This document shows positions 1 to 7,817 of a DNA stretch of 64,000 nucleotides, one piece after another (within the stretch, counting starts at the first letter, position 1; each line of letters starts with the position of its first letter). Below the pieces are notes generated by a model. It saw nothing but the letters and a program-made list of their open reading frames with translations, was not told the DNA's origin and ran no database searches. Source of the DNA: RPQJ01 sp963698735 (GTDB lineage: Bacteria > Pseudomonadota > Gammaproteobacteria > Steroidobacterales > Steroidobacteraceae); contig CAVOSA010000019.1 in NCBI GenBank assembly GCA_963698735.1, positions 248,001-312,000 of the forward strand, given 5' to 3'. The position numbers were made by a program, and so were the translations under genes.

Positions 1-521
1 CCCAGCGTCGGAGCGCCGCTGTCGCCCACGTAGGAAATGCGCGCTGCCCCGGCCGCCGAGAAGTTTCCCTCCTCCGCAAAGTAGGGGCCCTTGCGGTAGT
101 GCACGGTGTCCACCAGCTCGTGGATGAGGAAATTGATGTCGGCATAGCCCTGGCCGTGCGCGTGGGTGGGCATGTTCACCGGCACGCCGTCCACGTAGCT
201 CGCAAAGTCGGTGCCGTGATCGAGGTTGAAGCCGCGCAGGAAATACTGGTTCGCCTTGCCGTCGCCACTGTGCTGCGTGACGACCAGGCCCGGCACGACC
301 TCGAGCACCTCGCCGGGTCGCAGGATCGGCCGGCCCTGGAGCTGCACGCTGGTGACGATGCCTTCGCTCGCGGCCCGTGACTCGCCGATCAGTCCGATGC
401 GCTGGGCGGTGACTACGATCTCTTCAAGCGGAGTTCCGGTTGGAATGCCCGAGCCGAACGCGGGTGTTGCCGCAGTGACGCATGCTGCAGCGACCAGGAG
501 TGTGCGTGTATCCGCTTTCAT
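1..521 (-). CDS. TonB-dependent outer-membrane receptor, N-terminal part (probable nickel receptor)
   Basis: Partial gene: the start is at 521 and the window edge cuts it after about 173 residues. A signal peptide (MKADTRTLLVAAACV...) is followed by a TonB-box-like stretch (EEIVVTAQR) and the plug domain (EVVPGLVVTQHSG, YFLRGFNLDHGTDFA). The plug carries the His-rich motif MPTHAHGQGYAD. The gene follows nikR on the same strand and has a NikR-type operator 85 bases upstream of its start. Receptor identity is seen directly; nickel as substrate is inferred from context and the His motif. The receptor would import the ligand into the periplasm using TonB energy, ahead of the inner-membrane transporter next door. 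Confidence 0.85.
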   Translation of the reverse strand, partial: MKADTRTLLVAAACVTAATPAFGSGIPTGTPLEEIVVTAQRIGLIGESRAASEGIVTSVQLQGRPILRPGEVLEVVPGLVVTQHSGDGKANQYFLRGFNLDHGTDFASYVDGVPVNMPTHAHGQGYADINFLIHELVDTVHYRKGPYFAEEGNFSAAGAARISYVGDSGAPTL

Positions 522-605
522 GACAAGCCCCACTCATCAGGTTCGGTGGGGGAAGCAGAGTCCCACCAAGGATTGAAACGGCTCGAACCGCAATGCGACG
601 CAATG

Positions 606-633
606 GTAGGCAATATAACTATGTTGTGCCTAC
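606..633 (-). promoter_or_regulatory. Putative NikR operator upstream of the TonB receptor
   Basis: Perfect inverted repeat GTAGGCA / TGCCTAC spanning 28 bp. Taken as 6-bp half-sites this is GTAGGC-N16-GCCTAC, the same 6-16-6 geometry as the E. coli NikR site GTATGA-N16-TCATAC. It lies between nikR and the receptor start. A site with the same geometry precedes nikM (3831-3858). Confidence 0.65.
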
Positions 634-673
634 TCGTGGCAAGTACTCAGCCCCCGCTGCGGGCGCCGCAGCG

Positions 674-1144
674 TCAGGCGACAGGCGTCAGGTGCATGTG
701 CCCGTAGTGCTGGTGGGGGGCGGCGAGCGGGTGCTTGTCGCCGCTCTCCACGGTGATGAGATTGATCTGGCCGTACGCAACCCCACGCTCGGCACGAATG
801 CTATCTGCGAACGCACGTACGGCCACAGTCGGCCCCTTGAGGAACACGTTCTCCAGGCAGTATTCATGATCCAGGTGCAGGTGCGTCGTCGCGACGACGA
901 GGCTGTGCTGCGCGTGCTGCGCGGCCGTCAGCCGCTCCGCCAGGTCACGCACGTGATGGTTGTAGACATAGGACAGGCTGGCCACGCATTGGGTGCGAGG
1001 CTTGTCGCTGGCACGGTGCGTCGCCACCTCGCGGCGCAACAGGTCGCGCATCGCCTCCGATCGACTCGTGTAGCCCCGGGCCGCGATCAACTCGTCGAAG
1101 GCCGTGGCGAGTTCCTCGTCGATCGACATCGTGATTCGTTCCAT
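674..1144 (-). CDS. nikR: NikR nickel-responsive transcriptional regulator
   Basis: 156 residues, the usual NikR length. The N-terminal ribbon-helix-helix (about 2-45) starts MERITMSIDEELATAFDELI. The C-terminal ACT-like metal domain keeps all four high-affinity nickel ligands: H77, H88, H90 and C96 (THLHLDHEYC), one residue offset from E. coli H76/H87/H89/C95. NikR binds palindromic operators when nickel-loaded and represses uptake genes. It is the last gene of the nikMN-nikQ-nikO-nikR group (14-base gap after nikO), so it probably represses its own operon. The start at 1144 was chosen because it gives the canonical N-terminus; further upstream the reading runs into nikO. Confidence 0.95.
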   Translation of the reverse strand: MERITMSIDEELATAFDELIAARGYTSRSEAMRDLLRREVATHRASDKPRTQCVASLSYVYNHHVRDLAERLTAAQHAQHSLVVATTHLHLDHEYCLENVFLKGPTVAVRAFADSIRAERGVAYGQINLITVESGDKHPLAAPHQHYGHMHLTPVA

Positions 1145-1157
1145 GCGCTCTCCCCTC

Positions 1158-1916
1158 TCAGTCGTGCTTGGATCCACAGACCGGACACGCCTGCAGCGCC
1201 AGTGGGCGCTCAAGCCGGCATTTCTCCAGCAGGGCATCGTCCCCGAAGACGTCCCGAGTCGGTCCGTCGACCATGATCGCACCTTCGAGCAGGACGATCG
1301 TGCGTGGACAGAGATCGAGGACCATGTCCAGGTCATGGCTCGTGAAGATCCGTGTGTGACGGAACTCGCCGAGCAGTCCGATCAGTTGGCGGCGTGCGTG
1401 CGGGTCGAGCCCACTCGTGGGCTCATCCATCACCAGGATGTCCGGCGCCATTGCCAGCACGCCGGCGATTGCCGCGCGCTTTTTCTCGCCGCCGGACAAT
1501 CGGTACGGGGACTTGGTGCGCACGTGCCAGGCCCCGACCTGCTGCAGCGCCGCGTGAACCCTCCGGTCGACTTCGGCTTCAGGCAAGCCCTGGTTGCGCG
1601 GGCCGAACGCGACGTCGTCGTAAACCGTCGGCATGAACAGTTGATCGTCGGGGTCCTGGAAGACCAGGCCGACCGTGCGACGAATCGCCGGCAACGTCTC
1701 CTTCGTCAGCGGAGTGTCCCCGACACGGACCTCACCGCTCGTCGGGCTGAGATGACCGTTGAGATGCATGAGCAGCGTGGACTTGCCCGCACCGTTGGCA
1801 CCGATGATGGCAACCGACTCGCCGTGGGTGATCCGGAAGGACACGTCCTTCAGCGCGACGGTGCCGTCCTCATAGACGTGCGACAGTCCGCGGGCTTCGA
1901 CCAGGTGGTGGCTCAT
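1158..1916 (-). CDS. nikO: Nickel ECF transporter ATP-binding subunit (NikO/CbiO)
   Basis: 252 residues. ABC ATPase with Walker A GANGAGKST, signature LSGGEKKR, Walker B ILVMDEPTSGLD and the switch His in TSHD. It energises the energy-coupling-factor transporter with NikQ and the NikMN substrate-binding pair. Its ATG overlaps the nikQ stop in an ATGA arrangement, implying translational coupling. An unusual C-terminal tail ends CPVCGSKHD, a small CxxC/His knuckle that I do not associate with CbiO proteins. Nickel rather than cobalt is inferred from the linked nikR and the absence of cobalamin genes. Confidence 0.92.
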   Translation of the reverse strand: MSHHLVEARGLSHVYEDGTVALKDVSFRITHGESVAIIGANGAGKSTLLMHLNGHLSPTSGEVRVGDTPLTKETLPAIRRTVGLVFQDPDDQLFMPTVYDDVAFGPRNQGLPEAEVDRRVHAALQQVGAWHVRTKSPYRLSGGEKKRAAIAGVLAMAPDILVMDEPTSGLDPHARRQLIGLLGEFRHTRIFTSHDLDMVLDLCPRTIVLLEGAIMVDGPTRDVFGDDALLEKCRLERPLALQACPVCGSKHD

Positions 1917-2728
1917 CGCAGCACACCGAGCGCCGCCGTGCCGAGCCACTGCGTCACGTCGTGAGTGCGAAGCAGCAGGAAGAGCCCGCACCACCCTGCC
2001 ACGTAGGCGATGTCCGGGCGGCCGAGTCGTGACGGCGGGCCGCTGCGGAAGTCCCCGGTGAAGCCACGGGCGCACATCGCAAGGTAGATCCGTTCTGCCC
2101 GATCCCATGTCCTCAACAACAGTCGACCGACGAGCGTTCCATAGAGCCGAATCGACAGCGGACGGCCGCCGCCGCGCTGCTCACGGGCGACCGTCATCCG
2201 GGCGGCCTCCTCGCCGAGAACGGCCAGGTAGCGATAGAGGAAGAGTAGTTGAACCGCCAGCGAGCGAGGCATGCCCATCCGCTCCAGTGCACCGCAGATC
2301 GCCGGAAATCCCGTGACCGCGACCAGCGCAATGGCGGCGGCCGTCGCCAGCAACGATCGCATCACGATCGAAAGCAGCGAGATCCAGCCGCCGCTTATTT
2401 GCAATCCGCCCAACTGTACCAGCACCTCACGATCAAACCACGGGTTCGGCAGTCCGATCAGCAGCGCCACCGGCAGCACGAGGGTGACCTTGCGCAACAG
2501 GAATGCGATCGGCAACCGGGCCGCCGCGGTGACCGCCAGCGGGAACACGAAGAACGGGACGAGCGACGCCACCGCGTAGCGGTGGAATGACATCGTGCAA
2601 ACGATGAAGACCAGCGTGACGAGGACCTTGGCGCGGGCGTCGAGACGATGCAGCGCGGAGTCGCCGGTCGCCAGCAGATCGAGGCGCCGGAAGTCGAGAA
2701 GGCTGGTGAGGACTGCGGGCGAGGACAC
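1913..2728 (-). CDS. nikQ: Nickel ECF transporter transmembrane T-subunit (NikQ/CbiQ)
   Basis: 271 residues from a GTG start at 2728, four bases after the nikMN stop. Several hydrophobic segments (VLVTLVFIVCTMSF, LVPFFVFPLAVTAAA) and the coupling-helix region with the Ala-Arg-Gly signature (CARGFTGDFR) identify a CbiQ-type T component, which transmits ATP hydrolysis to the substrate-binding subunit. The reading frame stays open well upstream into nikMN, but that part overlaps nikMN out of frame and was not used. Confidence 0.9.
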   Translation of the reverse strand: MSSPAVLTSLLDFRRLDLLATGDSALHRLDARAKVLVTLVFIVCTMSFHRYAVASLVPFFVFPLAVTAAARLPIAFLLRKVTLVLPVALLIGLPNPWFDREVLVQLGGLQISGGWISLLSIVMRSLLATAAAIALVAVTGFPAICGALERMGMPRSLAVQLLFLYRYLAVLGEEAARMTVAREQRGGGRPLSIRLYGTLVGRLLLRTWDRAERIYLAMCARGFTGDFRSGPPSRLGRPDIAYVAGWCGLFLLLRTHDVTQWLGTAALGVLR

Positions 2729-2732
2729 GGGA

Positions 2733-3767
2733 TCAGCGCCGCCCCACCCACCGTTGCAAGGCGAAGCCGACGAGCAATGCGAGCGCAAGGGCGATTGAAC
2801 CGCCGACCACGCCGGCCATGGACTTGCCGAGCCGATCGCTGTCCCAGCTATTGGTGATCCCGTTCGGCGCCTCATTCTTCTCCGTGGCTCTGGCCGTCTC
2901 GTGCCGAAACCCGTAGCCAGGCAGTATCGCCGTCCGCTGTTGCAGGCGACCCAGTGCAGCCTGGACGCCGGTCTGGGGTGATTCGGGTTCCCGTGCACCG
3001 GTGACTCTGGCGACTGACCATTCGAGTCCGTCCGGGTTCTTCGATGCGAACCAGGCGCCAACGCCACCCAACGCAAGCGCGACGACAAGGAAAGCCGACG
3101 CGATGCCGCGCACGGGGTGCCCGGAACGCACAGCCGTCGGCAATATGCCGGGACGTGCAGCGCGAACGAAGGAGATGACGGCAGCGGTGACCACACCCTC
3201 GACGATGCCGATCGCGAGATGGATCGGCAGCATGAACGTGAGGAACGTGCCGAACGGCAGGGCCGAAATGCCCGAGGCTACGGTCTGCAGTACGACCGCG
3301 AATGCGCCCAGTTGCAGTGAGAGTACCGCCGCAATCACGGCGGCAACCGTGGCGCGAGCCGTACCGGGCGCTTCCCCGGCCAGGCGTCGGTAGAGTGGAT
3401 AGCCGACGAACGCCGGAAAGAAGCCGAGATTGAAGATGTTGCAGCCGAGTGCGAGTAGCCCGCCGTCGGCAAAGAACAGCGCCTGCACGATGAGCACCGA
3501 GGCCATGACGAGGAAGGCGGCGTGCGGGCCGAGCAGGATCGCGAGCAACAAGCCGCCGCCAAGGTGGCCACTGGATCCGGTGCCGGGGATGCTGAAATTG
3601 ATCATCTGCGCGGCAAACAGGAACGCGCCGAGCACGCCCATCAATGGCACACGACGGTCGTCCGCCTCATGGCGCAGCCGGCGCGAGCAATACGCGACCG
3701 TGACCGCGGTTGCAGCCCACATCGTTCCGCCGACCGCGGGCGACAGCAGTGCATCGGCCATGTGCAT
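2733..3767 (-). CDS. nikMN: Nickel ECF transporter substrate-specific subunit, NikM-NikN fusion
   Basis: 344 residues. It begins MHMADALLSP: in CbiM/NikM proteins the N-terminal Met amine and His2 coordinate the metal, so the start at 3767 is functionally important. A second metal His is in GTGSSGHLGGG and the conserved LGCNIFNLGFFPAF loop is present. After about residue 225 a single-span CbiN/PDGLE-type domain is fused (NPDGLEWSVARVTG, then a last membrane helix before WVGRR). It imports nickel across the inner membrane. It is the first gene of the minus-strand nickel operon and has a NikR-like site 64 bases upstream. Confidence 0.92.
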   Translation of the reverse strand: MHMADALLSPAVGGTMWAATAVTVAYCSRRLRHEADDRRVPLMGVLGAFLFAAQMINFSIPGTGSSGHLGGGLLLAILLGPHAAFLVMASVLIVQALFFADGGLLALGCNIFNLGFFPAFVGYPLYRRLAGEAPGTARATVAAVIAAVLSLQLGAFAVVLQTVASGISALPFGTFLTFMLPIHLAIGIVEGVVTAAVISFVRAARPGILPTAVRSGHPVRGIASAFLVVALALGGVGAWFASKNPDGLEWSVARVTGAREPESPQTGVQAALGRLQQRTAILPGYGFRHETARATEKNEAPNGITNSWDSDRLGKSMAGVVGGSIALALALLVGFALQRWVGRR

Positions 3768-3830
3768 CGAGCGCTCTCCGTGAACGCGCCGGGCGTTGAA
3801 GCTCTAGCTGAGGCCGCCAGCAGCCCCAGC

Positions 3831-3858
3831 GTAGGGCTTATTTATACAATATTCTTAC
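3831..3858 (-). promoter_or_regulatory. Putative NikR operator upstream of nikMN
   Basis: Imperfect palindrome GTAGGG-N16-TCTTAC, 28 bp, the same geometry as the site at 606-633 and with matching GTA/TAC outer triplets. It sits in an A/T-rich stretch (TTATTTATACAATATT) that could hold the promoter. The rest of the 3768-4158 gap shows no gene and no other clear element. Confidence 0.5.
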
Positions 3859-4158
3859 TGGCATGATCCATGCGGCGGACTGGTACTTACCGCAGCGGTC
3901 GCGCGGCATGGCGTTCGATCGTTGGTCCTCGAGCGGTCTGTTCGATCTGTGTTGCGGGTGCTGACGGAAATGTTGTCGGTGCACGCCCTCGGCGTACGCA
4001 AGCAGCGACGATGCTAAGGGCGTGATTCATATTCATGCATCATCAGAGGGCACCGGACGGAGTCGCCATCCGTTGTGGGAGTCGCGTCTTTGCCGGGACG
4101 CCGCGGCACGTGTGATGATTACAACTCACGCCTTCCTGCAGTAACGATGGAGGTCTAC

Positions 4159-4638
4159 ATGCCCACAGAGAGCCGTTTGCAACGCCGCGAGGTCATCGCG
4201 GGATTGGCCGGCCTGGGGGCCGCCCTGACGAGTGCCGCGACCCCCGCGCAGTCCGCGCCTGCCGGGAAAGTTGCGCCGACGCCGGCACCCCTCTCGGCCC
4301 AGCACAAGGCCGTCGTCGATTCGACCGCGGAGTGCCTGCGCGCCGGCCGCGTGTGCCTCGCACGCTGTACCGACCATCTAGCCGCCGGAATGGACACCAT
4401 GGCGGATTGTCAGCGCGCCGTGATGAACATGTTGTCCGTCGTCGGGGCCATGGCCGACGTGGCCAGTTTCGCCAATGCAACACCTGCGAACATCCGGTCC
4501 CTCGCCATGACCTGCGCGCGGTTCTGCGACACGTGCGCCGCAGCGTGCGAACCACACGCCGCACACCACGCCGAGTGCAAGGACTGTCGCGAAGCATGCC
4601 TCGCGTGCGCCAAGACCTGTAACGCGCTCGCCGCATAG
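4159..4638 (+). CDS. Csp-like copper storage protein, Tat-exported
   Basis: 159 residues. A twin-arginine leader (LQRREVIAGLAGLGAAL) is followed by a helical domain with 13 cysteines, many in CxxxC spacing (CARFCDTCAAAC, CKDCREACLACAKTC). This is the pattern of the DUF326/Csp1 four-helix copper storage proteins, which pack Cu(I) inside the bundle; methanotroph Csp1 also has 13 Cys. The ATG at 4159 was chosen over one at 4147 because GGAGG lies six bases upstream. It stands just before a DUF2946 gene and a copper receptor, which supports a role in periplasmic copper buffering. Confidence 0.85.
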   Translation: MPTESRLQRREVIAGLAGLGAALTSAATPAQSAPAGKVAPTPAPLSAQHKAVVDSTAECLRAGRVCLARCTDHLAAGMDTMADCQRAVMNMLSVVGAMADVASFANATPANIRSLAMTCARFCDTCAAACEPHAAHHAECKDCREACLACAKTCNALAA

Positions 4639-4729
4639 GGGCGCAGGTCTCCCGTCTGCGGGACAGGACCGCGGTGAATTGCGGATAACCGAAGGTCGCG
4701 GAGCACGCGACCTGATCTAGACTCGTTTC

Positions 4730-5137
4730 ATGAACGTCCGCTGGACACGAAGCCGCAGGACCCACCTCTGGGTCACGCTGCTACTATTGCCGGCCCTGGC
4801 GTGCCGTCTGCTGATGCCGCCCGGCTTCATGCCGGGCACGGGCGCAGATCACTCGCCCACCATGCAGATGTGCCATGGTGCCGGGCCGCTGCCGCAGGGC
4901 ACACAGTCGCCTGCCAAGGGCGATGGACAGACGCCCAGCAATCGTACGCATCACGAGGCACCCTGTGTCTTCGCGGCCGCCGGCACGGGTGCGCCGCCGA
5001 CGATCTCGTTGCCGATGCTCGACGGTCCGGCGACGCCAGACGCCGTGCCGTCGCAGCCGGAACCCGCCGTTTTCTACCGGACCCTGCATCGCGCCCACTC
5101 GCCGAGGGCGCCTCCTCCCATCGTCAGCCCCGCATAG
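4730..5137 (+). CDS. DUF2946 family protein (metal-linked)
   Basis: 135 residues. An N-terminal hydrophobic helix (LWVTLLLLPALACRLLMPPGFMPG) is followed by a low-complexity periplasmic part with scattered ligands: MQMCHGAG, TSHHEAP-like HHEAPC, and a C-terminal RAPPP. This layout is that of DUF2946, a family commonly found beside TonB copper receptors and cytochrome assembly genes. Molecular function is unknown. Placement between the Csp-like gene and the OprC-type receptor suggests copper handling in the envelope. Confidence 0.75.
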   Translation: MNVRWTRSRRTHLWVTLLLLPALACRLLMPPGFMPGTGADHSPTMQMCHGAGPLPQGTQSPAKGDGQTPSNRTHHEAPCVFAAAGTGAPPTISLPMLDGPATPDAVPSQPEPAVFYRTLHRAHSPRAPPPIVSPA

Positions 5138-5386
5138 GGCTCGACTGCCCGAGCGACGTTGGACGCCGTCACTGGCGTGCCGGCAGCTGACCGTTGGGTA
5201 TCAAGAAGTCTTGCTCGCAAACCTGTCGCGGCCGCCCGCATCGTTGGCGACCGTCACGTATTGCGCATGGCATCGCGATGAACCGGTGACGTTCGGATCA
5301 CTTCAGCGTCGGACTGCGCTTGACGTCGAGCCGGCGGGGTTTCGCCACGGCGCTCATTACCCATTTTGATTCCGGAGTTTGAAGAC

Positions 5387-7726
5387 ATGCGACCTCGTCA
5401 GATCACAGTTGCCGTATTCCTGGCCCTCTACGCTGCCCAAGGTGTGGCGGCGGACAATGGCACAGCCCTCGAAGAAATCCTCGTCACGGCCCGCCGGATT
5501 CTCACCCCCGGCTTCGGCGCCATGGGTCTCGACAGCGCCGAGATTGCGCGAAAACGCGCCCGCACCAGCGACACCGCCCGTCTGCTTGCGGACCTGCCCG
5601 GGGTGAGCGTCTATGGCGCCGGAGGGGTGTCCAGCCTGCCGGTCATCCGTGGTCTCGCGGACGATCGCCTGCGCACCCAAGTGGACGGCATGGACCTCGT
5701 GGCCGCCTGCCCCAATCACATGAACTCACCGCTCTCCTACATCGACCCCACGGCCGTGGCCAACGTCGACGTGTACGCCGGCGTCACGCCGGTGAGCGTC
5801 GGCGGCGACAGCATCGGCGGCAGCATCGTGGTGCGCTCGGCGGACCCGGCGTTCGCGCAGCCCGGCGCTCATCTCCTGAAGGGTGAAGCCGGTACGTTCT
5901 ATCGCAGCAACAACGATGGCTGGGGCGGGAATCTCTCCGGCACGTTCGCCACCGAAAGCCTGAGCCTCAATTACACCGGCGCCTACACCCAATCCGACAA
6001 CTACACGACCGCCGATAACTTCAAGAACTACACGTTCACGGGTCGACAGGGCCACACGCTGCCGACGGACGAAGTGGGGTCCTCCGCCTATGAATCCAGC
6101 AACCAGGCTGTCCGGCTCGCCTGGCGCAGTGGCAGTCACCTGCTGGACTTCACCTACGGTGTCCAGGACATTCCGTACGAGGGCTATGCCAACCAGCGCA
6201 TGGACATGACGGAGAACCAGAGCGACCAGTTCAATCTTGCCTACACCGGCAGCCTCGGCTGGGGAACCCTGCAGGCGCGGGCCTATTACCAGCATACCGA
6301 GCACGAAATGGATTTCGGCGACGACAAGCGGTTCTGGTATGGCCCCGGGCAACCGCCCAGCGGCTCGGGCGGGGACACGGCCGTAAACGGCACACCGTGC
6401 TCGCCGATTTCCGGCTCAATGATGGTGAGCGGCCAGATGGTCGGTTGCGCCGCCGGCATGCCGATGAAGACCGACGGCAAGAACACGGGAGTCACGGTCA
6501 GCGCCGCGATCCCGCTGGCCGAGCAGAGCCTGCTGCGCGTCGGCGGCGAGTATCAGGAAAATCGGCTGGACGACTGGTGGCCGCCCTCCGGCGCAGGCAT
6601 GTGGCCCTACGACTTCCTGAACCTGAACGACGGGCAGCGTGACCGTTATGCCGCCTATGGGGAATGGGAGATCAGCAAGGAACGCTGGACGCACATCCTG
6701 GGCATCCGCTTTGAAACCGTGGACATGGATGCCGGCCCCGTGCACGGCTACAACACGAACTCCTTTCCCGACCAGCGGAGCGGCGGCATGGGCAACCAGA
6801 CGCGGGACGCGGCGCTCTTCAACACTGAGTCACGCGGCAAGTCGGACGACAACTGGGACCTGTCCTGGCTCGCTCGCTTCACGCCGGCGGATACCCAGAC
6901 CTACGAGATCGGCCTGGCGCAGAAGACCCGCTCGCCCAACCTGTACGAGCGCTACACCTGGTCCACCTGGCAGATGGCGGCGTTCATGAACAACTTCGTC
7001 GGCGACGGCAATGGCTACGTGGGCGACGTGAACCTGAAGCCCGAGGTGGCTCGCACGGTGAGCGTCACGGCCGACTGGCACGATGCCGGCTCGGAGCACT
7101 GGAGTGTCAAGGTGACGCCGTACTACACGGACGTGCAGGACTACATCGACGCGGTGCAGTGGGACGCCGCGGCGAACGCGCCTCGCGCCGTGCCGGTGGT
7201 CGGCAACTTCACCGTGCTCAGGTACGTAAACCAGTCCGCCCGCCTCTACGGCGCGGACCTCGCGGCGGACTACCGGCTGACGGGCACGACGGACTACGGC
7301 AAATTCTCGGCCCAACTCGTGGCGAGCTACACCCGGGGCACAAACGAGGACACGGACGGCAACCTTTACAACATCATGCCGCTGCACGCCAAGCTGGCCC
7401 TGACGCATGAACTTGGTTCGTGGCGCAATTCACTGGAGGGTGAGTTCGTGGCGGCGAAGGATGATGTCTCCGCCGTGCGCAACGAAATGCAGACCGCGGG
7501 CTACGGCCTTGCTCACCTGCGCAGCCGCTACGAGCGAGCCACCTGGAGCGCGGAAATCGGCATCGAGAACCTGTTCGACCGCTTCTACGAACTGCCGCTG
7601 GGCGGCGCCTACGTCGGTCAGGGCACGACGATGACCATCCCGCCCGTGCCCAATCAACCGCAATGGGGCACTCCCGTACCCGGGGCAGGCCGTTCGATTT
7701 ATGCGAGTGTCAGCATGAAGTTCTGA
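5387..7726 (+). CDS. OprC/NosA-type TonB-dependent copper receptor
   Basis: 779 residues. Signal peptide (MRPRQITVAVFLALYAAQGVAA), TonB box (EEILVTARR), plug (about 45-160) and a 22-strand-type barrel ending in Phe (YASVSMKF). The plug holds CPNHMNSPLSYIDP, the OprC/NosA signature. The CxxxM pair (C108, M112) and an HxM motif in an extracellular loop (H306, M308 in HTEHEM) match the OprC copper site as I recall it. It would bring copper across the outer membrane, useful for copper enzymes of denitrification. The ATG at 5387 was preferred over an upstream TTG at 5366. Confidence 0.9.
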   Translation: MRPRQITVAVFLALYAAQGVAADNGTALEEILVTARRILTPGFGAMGLDSAEIARKRARTSDTARLLADLPGVSVYGAGGVSSLPVIRGLADDRLRTQVDGMDLVAACPNHMNSPLSYIDPTAVANVDVYAGVTPVSVGGDSIGGSIVVRSADPAFAQPGAHLLKGEAGTFYRSNNDGWGGNLSGTFATESLSLNYTGAYTQSDNYTTADNFKNYTFTGRQGHTLPTDEVGSSAYESSNQAVRLAWRSGSHLLDFTYGVQDIPYEGYANQRMDMTENQSDQFNLAYTGSLGWGTLQARAYYQHTEHEMDFGDDKRFWYGPGQPPSGSGGDTAVNGTPCSPISGSMMVSGQMVGCAAGMPMKTDGKNTGVTVSAAIPLAEQSLLRVGGEYQENRLDDWWPPSGAGMWPYDFLNLNDGQRDRYAAYGEWEISKERWTHILGIRFETVDMDAGPVHGYNTNSFPDQRSGGMGNQTRDAALFNTESRGKSDDNWDLSWLARFTPADTQTYEIGLAQKTRSPNLYERYTWSTWQMAAFMNNFVGDGNGYVGDVNLKPEVARTVSVTADWHDAGSEHWSVKVTPYYTDVQDYIDAVQWDAAANAPRAVPVVGNFTVLRYVNQSARLYGADLAADYRLTGTTDYGKFSAQLVASYTRGTNEDTDGNLYNIMPLHAKLALTHELGSWRNSLEGEFVAAKDDVSAVRNEMQTAGYGLAHLRSRYERATWSAEIGIENLFDRFYELPLGGAYVGQGTTMTIPPVPNQPQWGTPVPGAGRSIYASVSMKF

Positions 7727-7817
7727 CGCGGCCACCCGATCGACCACCGGCTCCCGATCGCCTGTCGCAGTCCACGAGTGTCAGCTCCAGGGCTGCGGCG
7801 GGCGAGGGAGCAGGACC

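Noticed and set aside
3768..4158. Cobalamin riboswitch upstream of the CbiM-like gene
   Set aside because: I see no conserved B12-box-like sequence; the NikR-type palindrome and the linked nikR explain control better, and favour nickel over cobalt.
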